Origin: Pseudomonas paralactis
Lineage (GTDB): Bacteria > Pseudomonadota > Gammaproteobacteria > Pseudomonadales > Pseudomonadaceae
DNA: 64,000 bases
Assembly (NCBI RefSeq): GCF_001439735.1
Contig: NZ_JYLN01000002.1
Coordinates: forward strand, 62,001-126,000
Direction of reading: 5' to 3'
Position numbers and translations under genes: made by a program. Positions within the stretch are counted from its first letter, which is position 1. Each line of letters starts with the position of its first letter. Of this stretch, positions 31,637-40,051 are shown in pieces. Below the pieces are notes generated by a model. It saw only the letters and a program-made list of their open reading frames with translations. It had not been told where the DNA came from and made no database searches.

Positions 31637-32494
31637 TCAAGCCCGCCAGCCTAGCCGAGACAAATGACGGTTTGGCGACGCCACCACCTTGCTGCTTGCG
31701 TTAACGCCCTGTGACTGCCCAGCAGGTTTTTTGAACCCGTAGGCCTCGTAAACCTGGGCTCCCGTAGGTGTCGCCCCGCCCCGCTTGCCCCAGCGCTCCT
31801 CGTTGCCATCAACAGAAACCGAAACGTGACTGCCAGATTGAAATACCCCCAGGCGCCCCTTTGCCAGTTCCTCGGGAGGCACTTGCTCGACCTGCTCCCA
31901 CAAGCCCAACCGTTTGAAGGCGTACTCGATACTGCCGCCATTGTTCAAGATATCCAGCGCGCGAGCGTAGTCTCCCGCCCCACTGGCATGGCTTTGCTCC
32001 TGAAAACGCTTTGCCGCAACGGCCACGATAAAGTTGGCATAGATAGCGGTCTGAATGTTCTGGCACTTGAGCTTTGCCGCCTCTGCTGCTTGTTTCACCT
32101 CAGCCTTGCTCAGCGAAGTGGTATCACCATTTCGCAGGGTAATCAGATAGCCATGCCGGGTTTCACGTACTTTTTTGAAAATATCCGTAGGTTTTTCGCC
32201 GAACTGCATCATCGCCATCTTGATAACCGCCACGATGGTGCAGTTATCGCGGCTCCACTGACTGAATCCGCCCCAGATGTTCCCAGGCTTTTGCCCAGGG
32301 TGGGCATTTACCGGTTTGTACTGGTAATGAGGTGCCGCCCGCCAGTTCGGCTGTACGCCGATGGTGCGCCCATAGGTGCGCCCGTCTTTGCTACGAATAC
32401 CGGTGAAGCCTTCGATAGGCCACTGCACCAAGGCTGGCGCGGGCTGGTAATTCCATCCAGCGATCGAATTTGAGCTGATAGGTGAAACAGCCAT
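31637..32494 (-). CDS. Putative cysteine-protease type III effector (HrpL-box controlled)
   Basis: Unrecognised soluble protein of 285 aa. A papain-like layout is visible: Gln79 and Cys85 in FSQWSRDNCTIVAVIKMAMM (six residues apart, as Gln19/Cys25 of papain), and His223 with Asp229 in GSHVSVSVDGNEERWG. There is no Sec signal. The first 12 residues (MAVSPISSNSIA) are Ser-rich and contain no Asp or Glu, with an aliphatic residue at position 3, as in Pseudomonas type III effectors. A full HrpL-type box lies 47 nt before the ATG; GGGAGC is the ribosome site. No type III genes are nearby. Effector status is inference. Confidence 0.68.
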   Translation of the reverse strand: MAVSPISSNSIAGWNYQPAPALVQWPIEGFTGIRSKDGRTYGRTIGVQPNWRAAPHYQYKPVNAHPGQKPGNIWGGFSQWSRDNCTIVAVIKMAMMQFGEKPTDIFKKVRETRHGYLITLRNGDTTSLSKAEVKQAAEAAKLKCQNIQTAIYANFIVAVAAKRFQEQSHASGAGDYARALDILNNGGSIEYAFKRLGLWEQVEQVPPEELAKGRLGVFQSGSHVSVSVDGNEERWGKRGGATPTGAQVYEAYGFKKPAGQSQGVNASSKVVASPNRHLSRLGWRA

Positions 32495-32540
32495 GCATGC
32501 TCCCAATGTCGCAGGGTCGCGTTAATAGGTTTGTCTACCT

Positions 32541-32568
32541 TTTGTGGCCCGAACGCTAATCAGGTTCC
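32541..32568 (-). promoter_or_regulatory. HrpL-type (hrp box) promoter
   Basis: On the minus strand, GGAACC (32568-32563) is followed after exactly 15 bp by CCACAAA (32547-32541), matching the HrpL consensus GGAACC-N15/16-CCACNNA at every fixed position. It points at the gene starting at 32494. Confidence 0.75.
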
Positions 32569-32754
32569 ACTTGGCCTATAGGGCCTCAACCTTCTGCTGC
32601 CGAGAAAGAATGAGGCGACATTGCCCTCCCTATCCCGCTGGCCTGTCATCCAACCGTCACCGTAACTTCATGGAGATGACACCGAGGCTACATAGCCTGA
32701 CTTTGGACAACAAAGTCGACTGGCCGCAACCTGGCCGGCACCCGGAGACTCGCT

Positions 32755-33510
32755 ATGACTCAGATCGCCCGCATCAGCGACAAAGGCAATGAACGCCGTC
32801 TGCAAGCCGAACGCCTGGTGGGCGCCAAGGCTTTGCAGGAAGCCCAGGCCCTGCGGTTCAACGTGTTCAGCGGCGAGTTCAACGCCAAGCTGAAAGGCGC
32901 GGAACTGGGCCTGGACATGGATGACTATGATGTTCACTGCAGCCACATCGGCGTGCGGGACTTGAACAGCGGTCGACTCGTCGCCACCACCCGTTTACTC
33001 GACCACCAGGCCGCCAGCACCCTGGGCCGGTTCTACAGCGAAGAAGAATTCAGCCTGCATGGCCTGCTGCACTTGCAGGGCCCGATCCTGGAAATCGGCC
33101 GCACCTGCGTCGACCCGGCCTACCGCAACGGCGGCACCATCGCGGTGCTCTGGGGCGAGTTGGCCGAAGTGCTCAACCAGGGCGGCTACAGCTACCTGAT
33201 GGGCTGCGCGAGCATCCCGATGCACGATGGCGGCATCCAGGCTCACGCAATCATGCAGCGTTTGCGCGAACGCTACCTGTGCAACGAACACCTGCGCGCC
33301 GAACCGAAAAAACCATTGCCGGCCCTGGACTTGCCGTCCAACGTCATCGCTGAAATGCCACCGCTGCTCAAAGCCTATATGCGCCTGGGCGCGAAGATCT
33401 GCGGCGAGCCGTGCTGGGATGAAGATTTCCAGGTGGCCGATGTATTCATCCTGCTCAAGCGCGATGAGTTGTGCCCACGGTATGCCCGGCACTTCAAGGC
33501 GGCGATGTGA
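32755..33510 (+). CDS. olsB: L-ornithine N-alpha-acyltransferase
   Basis: First enzyme of ornithine-lipid synthesis: it acylates ornithine with a 3-hydroxyacyl-ACP to give lyso-ornithine lipid at the membrane. The 251-aa protein has the OlsB acetyltransferase-like core ([60 protein letters not shown]). Its stop and the olsA start share one base (TGATG), indicating coupling. Ornithine lipids replace phospholipids when phosphate is short; a PhoB site was not identified upstream. Confidence 0.93.
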   Translation: MTQIARISDKGNERRLQAERLVGAKALQEAQALRFNVFSGEFNAKLKGAELGLDMDDYDVHCSHIGVRDLNSGRLVATTRLLDHQAASTLGRFYSEEEFSLHGLLHLQGPILEIGRTCVDPAYRNGGTIAVLWGELAEVLNQGGYSYLMGCASIPMHDGGIQAHAIMQRLRERYLCNEHLRAEPKKPLPALDLPSNVIAEMPPLLKAYMRLGAKICGEPCWDEDFQVADVFILLKRDELCPRYARHFKAAM

Positions 33511-34301
33511 TGAACCGCCTGCGCGTCTACGGGCGCATCGCCCGCGTGCTGATGGTGGTGGCGCTGGGGTTGAGCATGGCCAGTGTGTTTGGCCTGTTCG
33601 AGCGTCTGGGTGTGGCCAACTCGATGGTGCGGCGACAGCGTTGGTCGCGGTTCTTTATGGCGCGACTGACCAACGCCCTGCCCTTTCGCGTAACGGTGCA
33701 CGGTGAGCTGCCGCAAGCACCGATGTTGTGGGTGAGCAATCACGTGTCCTGGACCGACATTCCACTGTTGGGCATGGTTACGCCGCTGTCGTTTTTGTCC
33801 AAGGCCGAGGTGCGCACCTGGCCCGTGGCTGGCTGGTTGGCGGCCAAGGCCGGCAGCCTGTTCATTCGTCGCGGGGCAGGTGACAGCCAGTTGATCCGCA
33901 AGCAGATGACCCGGCATCTGGAGCAACAGCACCCGCTGCTGATGTTCCCCGAGGGCACCACCACCGACGGGCGCAGCCTGCGTACTTTTCACGGGCGCTT
34001 ACTGGCCAGTGCGATCGATGCTGACGTATCGCTGCAACCGGTGGCGATTCGTTATCTGCGTGACGGTGGGGTTGACCCGCTGGCGCCGTTCATTGGCGAT
34101 GATGATTTGCTGTCGCACTTGATGCGCTTGTTTTCCAACGAACAGGGTGACGTGGAGATTCATCTGCTCAAGCCGATTGCCTGCGCCGGGCAGGAACGCG
34201 CAGCCTTGGCGTATCAGGCGCAGCAGGCGGTGCAGAAGGCGTTGTTTGGCCCGGTGCCGGAAGCTGAGCAAGTGGCTGCTCGACCTGCGTTCGCGGCATA
34301 A
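33510..34301 (+). CDS. olsA: Lyso-ornithine lipid O-acyltransferase
   Basis: Second enzyme of ornithine-lipid synthesis, a PlsC-type acyltransferase of 263 aa at the inner membrane. An N-terminal hydrophobic helix (VLMVVALGLSMASVFGLF) precedes the NHVSWTDIPLLG catalytic block (Hx4D, about residues 72-83) and the substrate-binding FPEGTTTDGRSLRTFHGRLL. The start ATG overlaps the olsB stop. The tandem olsB-olsA arrangement is standard in pseudomonads and supports the specific name over a generic 1-acylglycerol-phosphate acyltransferase. Confidence 0.92.
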   Translation: MNRLRVYGRIARVLMVVALGLSMASVFGLFERLGVANSMVRRQRWSRFFMARLTNALPFRVTVHGELPQAPMLWVSNHVSWTDIPLLGMVTPLSFLSKAEVRTWPVAGWLAAKAGSLFIRRGAGDSQLIRKQMTRHLEQQHPLLMFPEGTTTDGRSLRTFHGRLLASAIDADVSLQPVAIRYLRDGGVDPLAPFIGDDDLLSHLMRLFSNEQGDVEIHLLKPIACAGQERAALAYQAQQAVQKALFGPVPEAEQVAARPAFAA

Positions 34302-34346
34302 AGCGGGCACAGTCATATGTGGGAGGGAGCAAGCCCCCACCCACAT

Positions 34347-34931
34347 TTAGACATCGGTGGTCAGTTGGATCTGCGCAAATCTCTGCAATTGGGGATAGAA
34401 CACCTGGAAATCTTCACTTAACGGCTTATAAAGCTCGCGCAACTCGTGCATCGCAAATCCGAGTGCCTGCGGGTCAGTCAGCCGCCGCGAAATCCCGCGC
34501 AACACCTGCTCCATCACCGCAAATTCGCGATACGAACCCAACCAGTCATCCGCCGCCATATACGGCGCAATCTGCGCCAGCCGCCCCGGCAACGCGGGTT
34601 CGGCCGCCAGCACCCGATACACCTGCGAGGTAAATCGCTCCAGAGGCTGGTCGGCATACAGCGCCCAATCTCGCGCCAGGCAATGGTCGAAAAACACATC
34701 GAGGACGATCCCGGCATAGCGCCTGCGGGTCAGGCTAAAGCGCGACAACGCCTCGCCCACCAACGGATGGCTATCGGTAAAGCGGTCGATGGAGCGATGC
34801 AGCTGAATCGCCGCTTCGATTTGCGGGCTGAACTGGCCCTGCAGGCGGCCTTTGACGAAGTCGCCATAAAGGCTGCCCAGCAGTTGTGCAGGAAGTTGGC
34901 CGCCCAAGTGCAGATGTGCGAGATAATTCAT
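34347..34931 (-). CDS. acpH: Acyl-carrier-protein phosphodiesterase
   Basis: Hydrolase of 194 aa that removes the 4'-phosphopantetheine group from holo-ACP. It starts with the family hallmark MNYLAHLHLGGQ; HRSIDRFTDSHPLVGEALSR and DVFFDHCLARDWALYA carry the conserved metal-site Asp and His residues (HD-like). The start at 34931 is preferred over one nine codons upstream because the conserved N-terminus begins here. It is convergent with olsA, with a small TGTGGGAGGGAGC hairpin (34318-34345) between them. Confidence 0.92.
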   Translation of the reverse strand: MNYLAHLHLGGQLPAQLLGSLYGDFVKGRLQGQFSPQIEAAIQLHRSIDRFTDSHPLVGEALSRFSLTRRRYAGIVLDVFFDHCLARDWALYADQPLERFTSQVYRVLAAEPALPGRLAQIAPYMAADDWLGSYREFAVMEQVLRGISRRLTDPQALGFAMHELRELYKPLSEDFQVFYPQLQRFAQIQLTTDV

Positions 34932-34970
34932 GTCGCGCAGTCTAACACTGCCGCACACATATCGTTATAA

Positions 34971-35024
34971 CCCGATATACCGATTCGAACTGGTCTCAGA
35001 CCAAAATCATATTGGTATATCGGG
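34971..35024. promoter_or_regulatory. Inverted-repeat operator upstream of the ArsR gene
   Basis: CCCGATATACC (34971-34981) and GGTATATCGGG (35014-35024) are perfect 11-bp inverted copies 32 bp apart. Related CGATATAACG/CGTTATAACC sequences flank them. They are probably half-sites or paired operators for the ArsR-type regulator starting at 35086. Confidence 0.55.
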
Positions 35025-35085
35025 ATGCGACGATTTAAAGTTCGCCTCATCGCGATATAACGCTTACGACACCGAGCACCCTGCC

Positions 35086-35400
35086 ATGTCCATCGACCTC
35101 GACGAAATAATAAAAGCCCTGGCGCACCCAGTACGACGAGACATCCTCACCTGGCTCAAAGACCCGAAAGTGCAATTCCCCGAGCAACTGCACAACCACG
35201 AGTACGGCATCTGTGCCGGGCAGATCGACCAGCGCTGCGGCTTGTCCCAGTCGACCGTGTCGGCGCACCTGGCGACTTTGCAACGAGCGGGGTTGATCAG
35301 TAGCCAGAAGGCCGGGCAATGGCACTTTTTCAAACGCAATGAGGAAACGATCCAAGCCTTCCTCACGGCGCTCATAACCGAACTCAGCGCACCGCAATAA
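35086..35400 (+). CDS. ArsR-family transcriptional repressor
   Basis: Winged-helix repressor of 104 aa. The DNA-reading helices are in YGICAGQIDQRCGLSQSTVSAHLATLQRAGLIS, positions about 43-75 (key residues SQSTVSAHL), and the N-terminus IIKALAHPVRRDILTWLKDP is typical. It has no obvious Cys metal site, so it more likely senses an organic or electrophilic compound. It heads a set with an MFS exporter (14 bp later) and an ene reductase. The ATG at 35086 is preferred because the upstream frame runs through the operator repeats. Confidence 0.88.
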   Translation: MSIDLDEIIKALAHPVRRDILTWLKDPKVQFPEQLHNHEYGICAGQIDQRCGLSQSTVSAHLATLQRAGLISSQKAGQWHFFKRNEETIQAFLTALITELSAPQ

Positions 35401-35414
35401 CCAAGGAAACGCAA

Positions 35415-36581
35415 ATGCCCCTCTCGCTCCTCATACTGGCCCTGAGCGCCTTCGCCATCGGCACCACTGAGTTCGTCATCATGGGGCTGCTGCCCGATGT
35501 CGCGGCGGACCTGGGTGTGTCGATTCCCGGCGCCGGCTGGCTGGTCACCGGCTACGCTCTGGGCGTGGCCATCGGCGCGCCGTTCATGGCACTGGCCACC
35601 GCCAGGCTGCCACGCAAGGCCGCCCTGGTAGCGTTGATGGGCATCTTCATTGTCGGCAACCTGCTTTGTGCCATAGCCAGTGACTACAACGTACTGATGT
35701 TCGCCCGCGTCGTCACCGCGCTGTGCCACGGTGCCTTCTTCGGGATCGGCTCCGTGGTAGCGGCCAACCTGGTACCAGCCAATAAACGCGCTTCGGCGGT
35801 AGCCTTGATGTTCACCGGGTTGACCCTGGCTAACGTGCTCGGCGTACCGTTGGGCACAGCATTGGGCCAGCAAGCCGGCTGGCGCTCGACCTTTTGGGCG
35901 GTGACCGTGATTGGCGTGATCGCCCTGATCGGCCTGATCCGCTTCCTGCCCGCCAAACGTGACGAAGAAAAACTCGATATGCGCGCCGAACTCGCGGCCC
36001 TCAAGGGCGCCGGCATTTGGTTGTCGCTGAGCATGACGGCACTGTTCGCCGCCTCCATGTTCACCCTCTTCACCTACGTGGCCCCACTGCTGGGTGATGT
36101 CACCGGTGTGTCGCCCAAAGGCGTGACCTGGACCCTGCTGTTGATCGGCCTGGGCCTCACGCTGGGCAACATCATCGGCGGCAAACTGGCCGACAAGCGC
36201 CTGGCAGCCACCCTGATCGGCGTATTCATCAGCATGGCGGTGGTGTCCACGGTGTTGAGCTGGACCAGCGTTGCGCTGATACCAAGCGAAATCACCCTGT
36301 TCCTGTGGGCCACCGCTTCGTTTGCCGCCGTACCGGCGTTGCAGATCAACGTGGTGACCTTCGGCAAGGCCGCTCCCAACCTGGTGTCCACCCTGAACAT
36401 CGGTGCCTTCAACATCGGCAACGCCCTCGGCGCCTGGGTCGGCGGCAGCGTGATTGCCCACGGCTTCGGCCTGACCAGCGTGCCACTGGCTGCCGCCGTC
36501 CTGGCCATCCTCGCCTTGCTCGTGACCCTCCTCACTTTCCGTCAGGGCGGCAATGCCGACCTGGCCCCCGCGACCCACTGA
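35415..36581 (+). CDS. MFS exporter (AraJ/YdhP-like)
   Basis: Inner-membrane drug/proton antiporter-like protein of 388 aa, about 12 helices. Family marks include ALSAFAIGTTEFVIMGLLPD at the N-terminus, GAGWLVTGYALGVAIGAPFM and the ALCHGAFFGIGSVVAANLVP segment. It lies between an ArsR repressor and an ene reductase in one operon; the trio could export or detoxify an electrophile. Substrate unknown. Spacing to the next gene is 27 bp. Confidence 0.9.
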   Translation: MPLSLLILALSAFAIGTTEFVIMGLLPDVAADLGVSIPGAGWLVTGYALGVAIGAPFMALATARLPRKAALVALMGIFIVGNLLCAIASDYNVLMFARVVTALCHGAFFGIGSVVAANLVPANKRASAVALMFTGLTLANVLGVPLGTALGQQAGWRSTFWAVTVIGVIALIGLIRFLPAKRDEEKLDMRAELAALKGAGIWLSLSMTALFAASMFTLFTYVAPLLGDVTGVSPKGVTWTLLLIGLGLTLGNIIGGKLADKRLAATLIGVFISMAVVSTVLSWTSVALIPSEITLFLWATASFAAVPALQINVVTFGKAAPNLVSTLNIGAFNIGNALGAWVGGSVIAHGFGLTSVPLAAAVLAILALLVTLLTFRQGGNADLAPATH

Positions 36582-36608
36582 TCAACTTAAAGACAAAGGT
36601 GTTTTCCC

Positions 36609-37664
36609 ATGACGACTATTTTCGATCCGATCACACTGGGCGACCTGGAGCTGTCGAACCGCATCATCATGGCGCCGCTGACCCGCTGCCGTGCAGATGA
36701 AGGCCGCGTGCCCAACGCGCTGATGGCCGAGTACTACGTGCAGCGCGCATCCGCCGGGCTGATCCTCAGCGAAGCCACCTCCGTGACGCCCATGGGCGTG
36801 GGCTACCCGGACACGCCGGGCATCTGGTCCAACGACCAGGTGCGTGGCTGGGCCAACATCACCAAAGCCGTGCACGGCGCGGGCGGCAAGATCTTCCTGC
36901 AACTGTGGCACGTGGGTCGCATCTCCCACGAGTCGTACCTGAACGGCGAAACTCCGGTAGCGCCAAGCGCGATCCAGCCTAAAGGCCACGTCAGCCTGGT
37001 GCGGCCACTGGCCGATTACCCTACCCCGCGAGCCCTGGAAACCGCTGAAATCGCCGACATCGTCGACGCTTACCGCGTGGGCGCCGAAAACGCCAAGGCC
37101 GCAGGCTTTGACGGCGTGGAAATCCACGGAGCCAACGGCTACCTGCTTGACCAGTTCCTGCAAAGCAGCACCAACCAGCGCACCGACAACTACGGTGGTT
37201 CCCTGGAAAATCGTGCGCGTCTGCTGCTGGAAGTCACCGACGCCGCCATCGAAGTCTGGGGCGCTGGCCGCGTCGGTGTGCACCTGGCACCGCGCGCCGA
37301 CTCCCACGACATGGGCGACGCCAACCTGGCCGAAACCTTTACCTACGTCGCCAGCGAACTGGGCAAGCGTGGCATCGCCTTTATCTGCTCGCGTGAAAAA
37401 GAAGGTGCGGACAGCCTTGGCCCACAGCTGAAAAAAGCCTTCGGCGGTGTATACATTGCTAACGAACGTTTCACCAAAGACAGCGCCAATGCCTGGCTGG
37501 CGGCGGGCAAGGCGGATGCGGTGGCCTTCGGCGTGCCATTCATTGCCAACCCGGACCTGCCGGCGCGCTTGAAGGCGGATGCGCCGTTGAATCAGGCGCA
37601 CCCGGAAACCTTCTACGGTAAAGGGCCGGTGGGTTATATCGACTACCCGACGCTGCCGATCTAA
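36609..37664 (+). CDS. Old Yellow Enzyme-family ene reductase (NemA/XenB-like)
   Basis: FMN-dependent NAD(P)H ene reductase of 351 aa that reduces activated C=C bonds, and in relatives nitrate esters and nitroaromatics. Key features: IIMAPLTRCRADEGRVPNAL (FMN contact), LFLQLWHVGRISH-type block (KIFLQLWHVGRISHESYL), the substrate pair in DGVEIHGANGYLLDQFL (HxxN at about 178-181), and NQRTDNYGGSLENR. XenB, NemA and morphinone reductase belong to this branch. It is the last gene of the ArsR-MFS operon, followed by a REPIN. Confidence 0.92.
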   Translation: MTTIFDPITLGDLELSNRIIMAPLTRCRADEGRVPNALMAEYYVQRASAGLILSEATSVTPMGVGYPDTPGIWSNDQVRGWANITKAVHGAGGKIFLQLWHVGRISHESYLNGETPVAPSAIQPKGHVSLVRPLADYPTPRALETAEIADIVDAYRVGAENAKAAGFDGVEIHGANGYLLDQFLQSSTNQRTDNYGGSLENRARLLLEVTDAAIEVWGAGRVGVHLAPRADSHDMGDANLAETFTYVASELGKRGIAFICSREKEGADSLGPQLKKAFGGVYIANERFTKDSANAWLAAGKADAVAFGVPFIANPDLPARLKADAPLNQAHPETFYGKGPVGYIDYPTLPI

Positions 37665-37680
37665 CGTCATCCGCAAATAC

Positions 37681-37780
37681 TGTAGGAGCGAGCTTGCTCG
37701 CGAAAAACTCACAGGCGCCGCGTTCATTCAGCAAGCACGCGTTATCGTTGACGTTTTTCGCGAGCAAGCTCGCTCCTACA
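37681..37780. repeat. REPIN (TGTAGGAGCGAGC family)
   Basis: Perfect opposed arms enclose about 55 bp, directly after the ene reductase. The rest of the 336-bp gap to emhR (37781-38001) contains a CAATTACG/CAATTG pair but no supported gene. Confidence 0.88.
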
Positions 37781-38001
37781 GTGTCAGGGGCAAGTCCCCC
37801 TCCCACATTTGTGCCTGTATGTACCCCTTGGAAACATCGCTTCACAGAACGGCAACAATATCGCTACAAAATACTTAGCCGACTACCTATCAACTGCCCG
37901 CCAGCCCGTATATAAAGTCCCCCCACAAATCAGGCAGAAGGACGATTGACCATCCTTAGGCTTTACTGTTGACACAACTGGTCGCAATTACGCATTTTGT
38001 C

Positions 38002-38634
38002 TCAATTGCGCAGGCTGGGGCTCAGGCGCAGCATGTCCAGCCCTATATCAGCCCAGCGCTCGGCGTCCTGATGCAATTGAAAACTGTCAGGCACCAGCAG
38101 CCACTGGCCGATCAACCCGTGGATAAAGGCATGAATACACACAGCCCCGCGGGTGGTATCCAGCGTGGCTGGAAGTTGCCCGCGATGGACCGCGTTACGC
38201 AACGTCAAGCCGATGCGCAGGTTGCACTCAAGGGTGTGGGTCTGGCGTTGGCGGCGCATGTCACACATTTCATCGGTGAACTCGCACTTATGAAACAGAA
38301 TCTCGTTGATGCGCCGGGTTTTCGGGTCCAGGGCCACTTCATGGTAGAGATGAATCAGCAGCTTGCGCATACAGCCCAACGGGTCGGCTTCATCCTCGCT
38401 TTCACTGGCCCGCGCCAGCTCGTCCAGGGGTTCGTGCAACGTGTCGAGCAGTGCCTGAAGCAAGTCGGACTTGTTACTGAAGTGCCAGTAGATAGCCCCG
38501 CGCGTCACCCCTGCCAGCGTGGCGATGTCCGCCAGGGTAGTGCGCGCGACGCCACGCTCATAAAAGGCTTGCTCGGCGGCTTGGAGAATCTGGCTGCGCG
38601 TTTCCTGAGCTTCCTCTTTGGTGCGACGAACCAT
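38002..38634 (-). CDS. emhR: TetR-family repressor of the efflux operon
   Basis: Repressor of 210 aa, very similar in pattern to EmhR/TtgR/ArpR of fluorescent and putida pseudomonads. The helix-turn-helix is in [20 protein letters not shown] followed by [13 protein letters not shown] (about 32-65), and the C-terminal TetR domain carries [20 protein letters not shown]. It binds hydrophobic drugs or antibiotics and leaves the operator. It is divergent from emhA, with a TtgR-like operator in the gap. The start ATG at 38634 matches the family's [13 protein letters not shown] opening. Confidence 0.93.
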   Translation of the reverse strand: MVRRTKEEAQETRSQILQAAEQAFYERGVARTTLADIATLAGVTRGAIYWHFSNKSDLLQALLDTLHEPLDELARASESEDEADPLGCMRKLLIHLYHEVALDPKTRRINEILFHKCEFTDEMCDMRRQRQTHTLECNLRIGLTLRNAVHRGQLPATLDTTRGAVCIHAFIHGLIGQWLLVPDSFQLHQDAERWADIGLDMLRLSPSLRN

Positions 38635-38780
38635 GGCAGTAAAACCTCAATCGGGACACTGTGGATGGTACTTGACCATCATCTGAATAATTGTGGGACG
38701 ACGCCGTCTTGGGCGCCGAACGTACTAGAATCGAGGCTTGTGGCAGTGCTTTGTCAACATTGCGCCAAGCCTGTCAAGAG

Positions 38781-38806
38781 TTTACAAACAACCATGAACG
38801 TAAGTA
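38781..38806. promoter_or_regulatory. TtgR/EmhR-type operator
   Basis: TTTACAAACAACCATGAACG followed by TAAGTA resembles the described TtgR operator of P. putida, a pseudo-palindrome with TTTACA and TGTAA-like halves. It lies between emhR and emhA, overlapping the region expected to hold both promoters. Confidence 0.72.
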
Positions 38807-38899
38807 TATTGCGTAGCAAGCTACTTATCCACTCACAGCTTGTTTTTTACCCTTCCACACTTCTTGTGCGCACTCTGCGCGCCTGACCCGAGGATCTTC

Positions 38900-40048
38900 A
38901 TGCAACTTAAGCCAGCTGTTACCGCTCTGGTCACTGCCGTCGCCCTGGCATCGCTGCTCAGCGGATGTAAAAAGGAAGAAGCGGCACCGCCCGCTCAAAC
39001 CCCTCAGGTCGGCGTGGTCACCCTTCAACCGCAAGCCTTCACCCTGACTACCGAGTTGCCAGGCCGCACCACGGCCTATCGCATCGCGGAAGTGCGGCCT
39101 CAGGTCAACGGCATCATTCTCAAGCGCCTGTTCAAGGAAGGCGCCGACGTGAAGGAAGGGCAGCAGCTCTACCAGATCGACCCGTCGGTGTATGAAGCCA
39201 CCCTCAAAAGCGCACAAGCCAGCCTGTCCCAGACCAAGTCCATCAGCGACCGCTACAAGCAGTTGGTCGATGAACAGGCCGTCAGCCGTCAGGAATACGA
39301 CACCGCGGTCTCCAACCGCATGACCGCCGAAGCAAACGTTCAAACCGCCCAGATCAACGTGCGCTATACCAAAGTGTTTGCGCCGATCTCCGGGCGCATT
39401 GGTCGTTCTGCAGTGACCGAAGGCGCACTGGTCAGCAATGGCCAGGCCGATGCGATGGCCGTGATTCAGCAACTGGACCCGATCTACGTCGACGTTACGC
39501 AGTCCTCGGCTGAAATGCTGAAACTGCGCCGCGACCTGGAAAGCGGTCAGTTGGAGAAAGCCGGCGAAAACGCGGCCAAGGTCAAGCTGACCCTGGAAGA
39601 CGGCACGCCTTACGCTCAGGACGGCAAGCTGGAGTTCTCCGAAGTGTCGGTCGACCAGACCACCGGTTCCGTGACCCTGCGCGCGGTGTTCCCCAACCCT
39701 GACCATGTGCTGCTGCCAGGCATGTTTGTGCACGCACAGCTGCAAGCGGGTGTGAACAGCAAGGCCATTCTCGCTCCGCAACAAGGCGTGACCCGTGACC
39801 TGCGCGGCATTCCGACGGCGCTGATCGTGAACAAGGACAACAAGGTCGAGCAACGCGAACTGGTTGCCAACCGCACTGCCGGTGCCTACTGGCTGGTGGA
39901 AAAAGGCCTGGACGCCGGTGACCGCGTGATCACCGAAGGCCTGCAATTCATCAAGCCGGGTATCGAAGTCAAGGTCAAGGACGCCGACAACGCCAAACCC
40001 GCCGGTACTGCTGCAGCGCCTGCTGCCGCTGCTGGTCAAGGGGAGTAA
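38900..40048 (+). CDS. emhA: RND efflux periplasmic adaptor
   Basis: Membrane-fusion subunit (382 aa) joining the RND pump to the outer-membrane channel. It is a lipoprotein (LASLLSGCKKEEAAP, lipobox Cys near residue 24). The biotinyl-lipoyl and hairpin portions are in TTAYRIAEVRPQVNGIILKR and QASLSQTKSISDRYKQLVDE, with the beta-barrel after FAPISGRIGRSAVTEGALVS. Start at 38900 gives the proper signal; the longer frame lies over the operator side. It is 3 bp from emhB. EmhABC exports hydrophobic compounds and antibiotics. Confidence 0.94.
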   Translation: MQLKPAVTALVTAVALASLLSGCKKEEAAPPAQTPQVGVVTLQPQAFTLTTELPGRTTAYRIAEVRPQVNGIILKRLFKEGADVKEGQQLYQIDPSVYEATLKSAQASLSQTKSISDRYKQLVDEQAVSRQEYDTAVSNRMTAEANVQTAQINVRYTKVFAPISGRIGRSAVTEGALVSNGQADAMAVIQQLDPIYVDVTQSSAEMLKLRRDLESGQLEKAGENAAKVKLTLEDGTPYAQDGKLEFSEVSVDQTTGSVTLRAVFPNPDHVLLPGMFVHAQLQAGVNSKAILAPQQGVTRDLRGIPTALIVNKDNKVEQRELVANRTAGAYWLVEKGLDAGDRVITEGLQFIKPGIEVKVKDADNAKPAGTAAAPAAAAGQGE

Positions 40049-40051
40049 TCC

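Noticed and set aside
32544..32792. A small plus-strand frame across the Hrp box
   Set aside because: It has no ribosome site and no conserved character; it overlaps the start of olsB in another frame.
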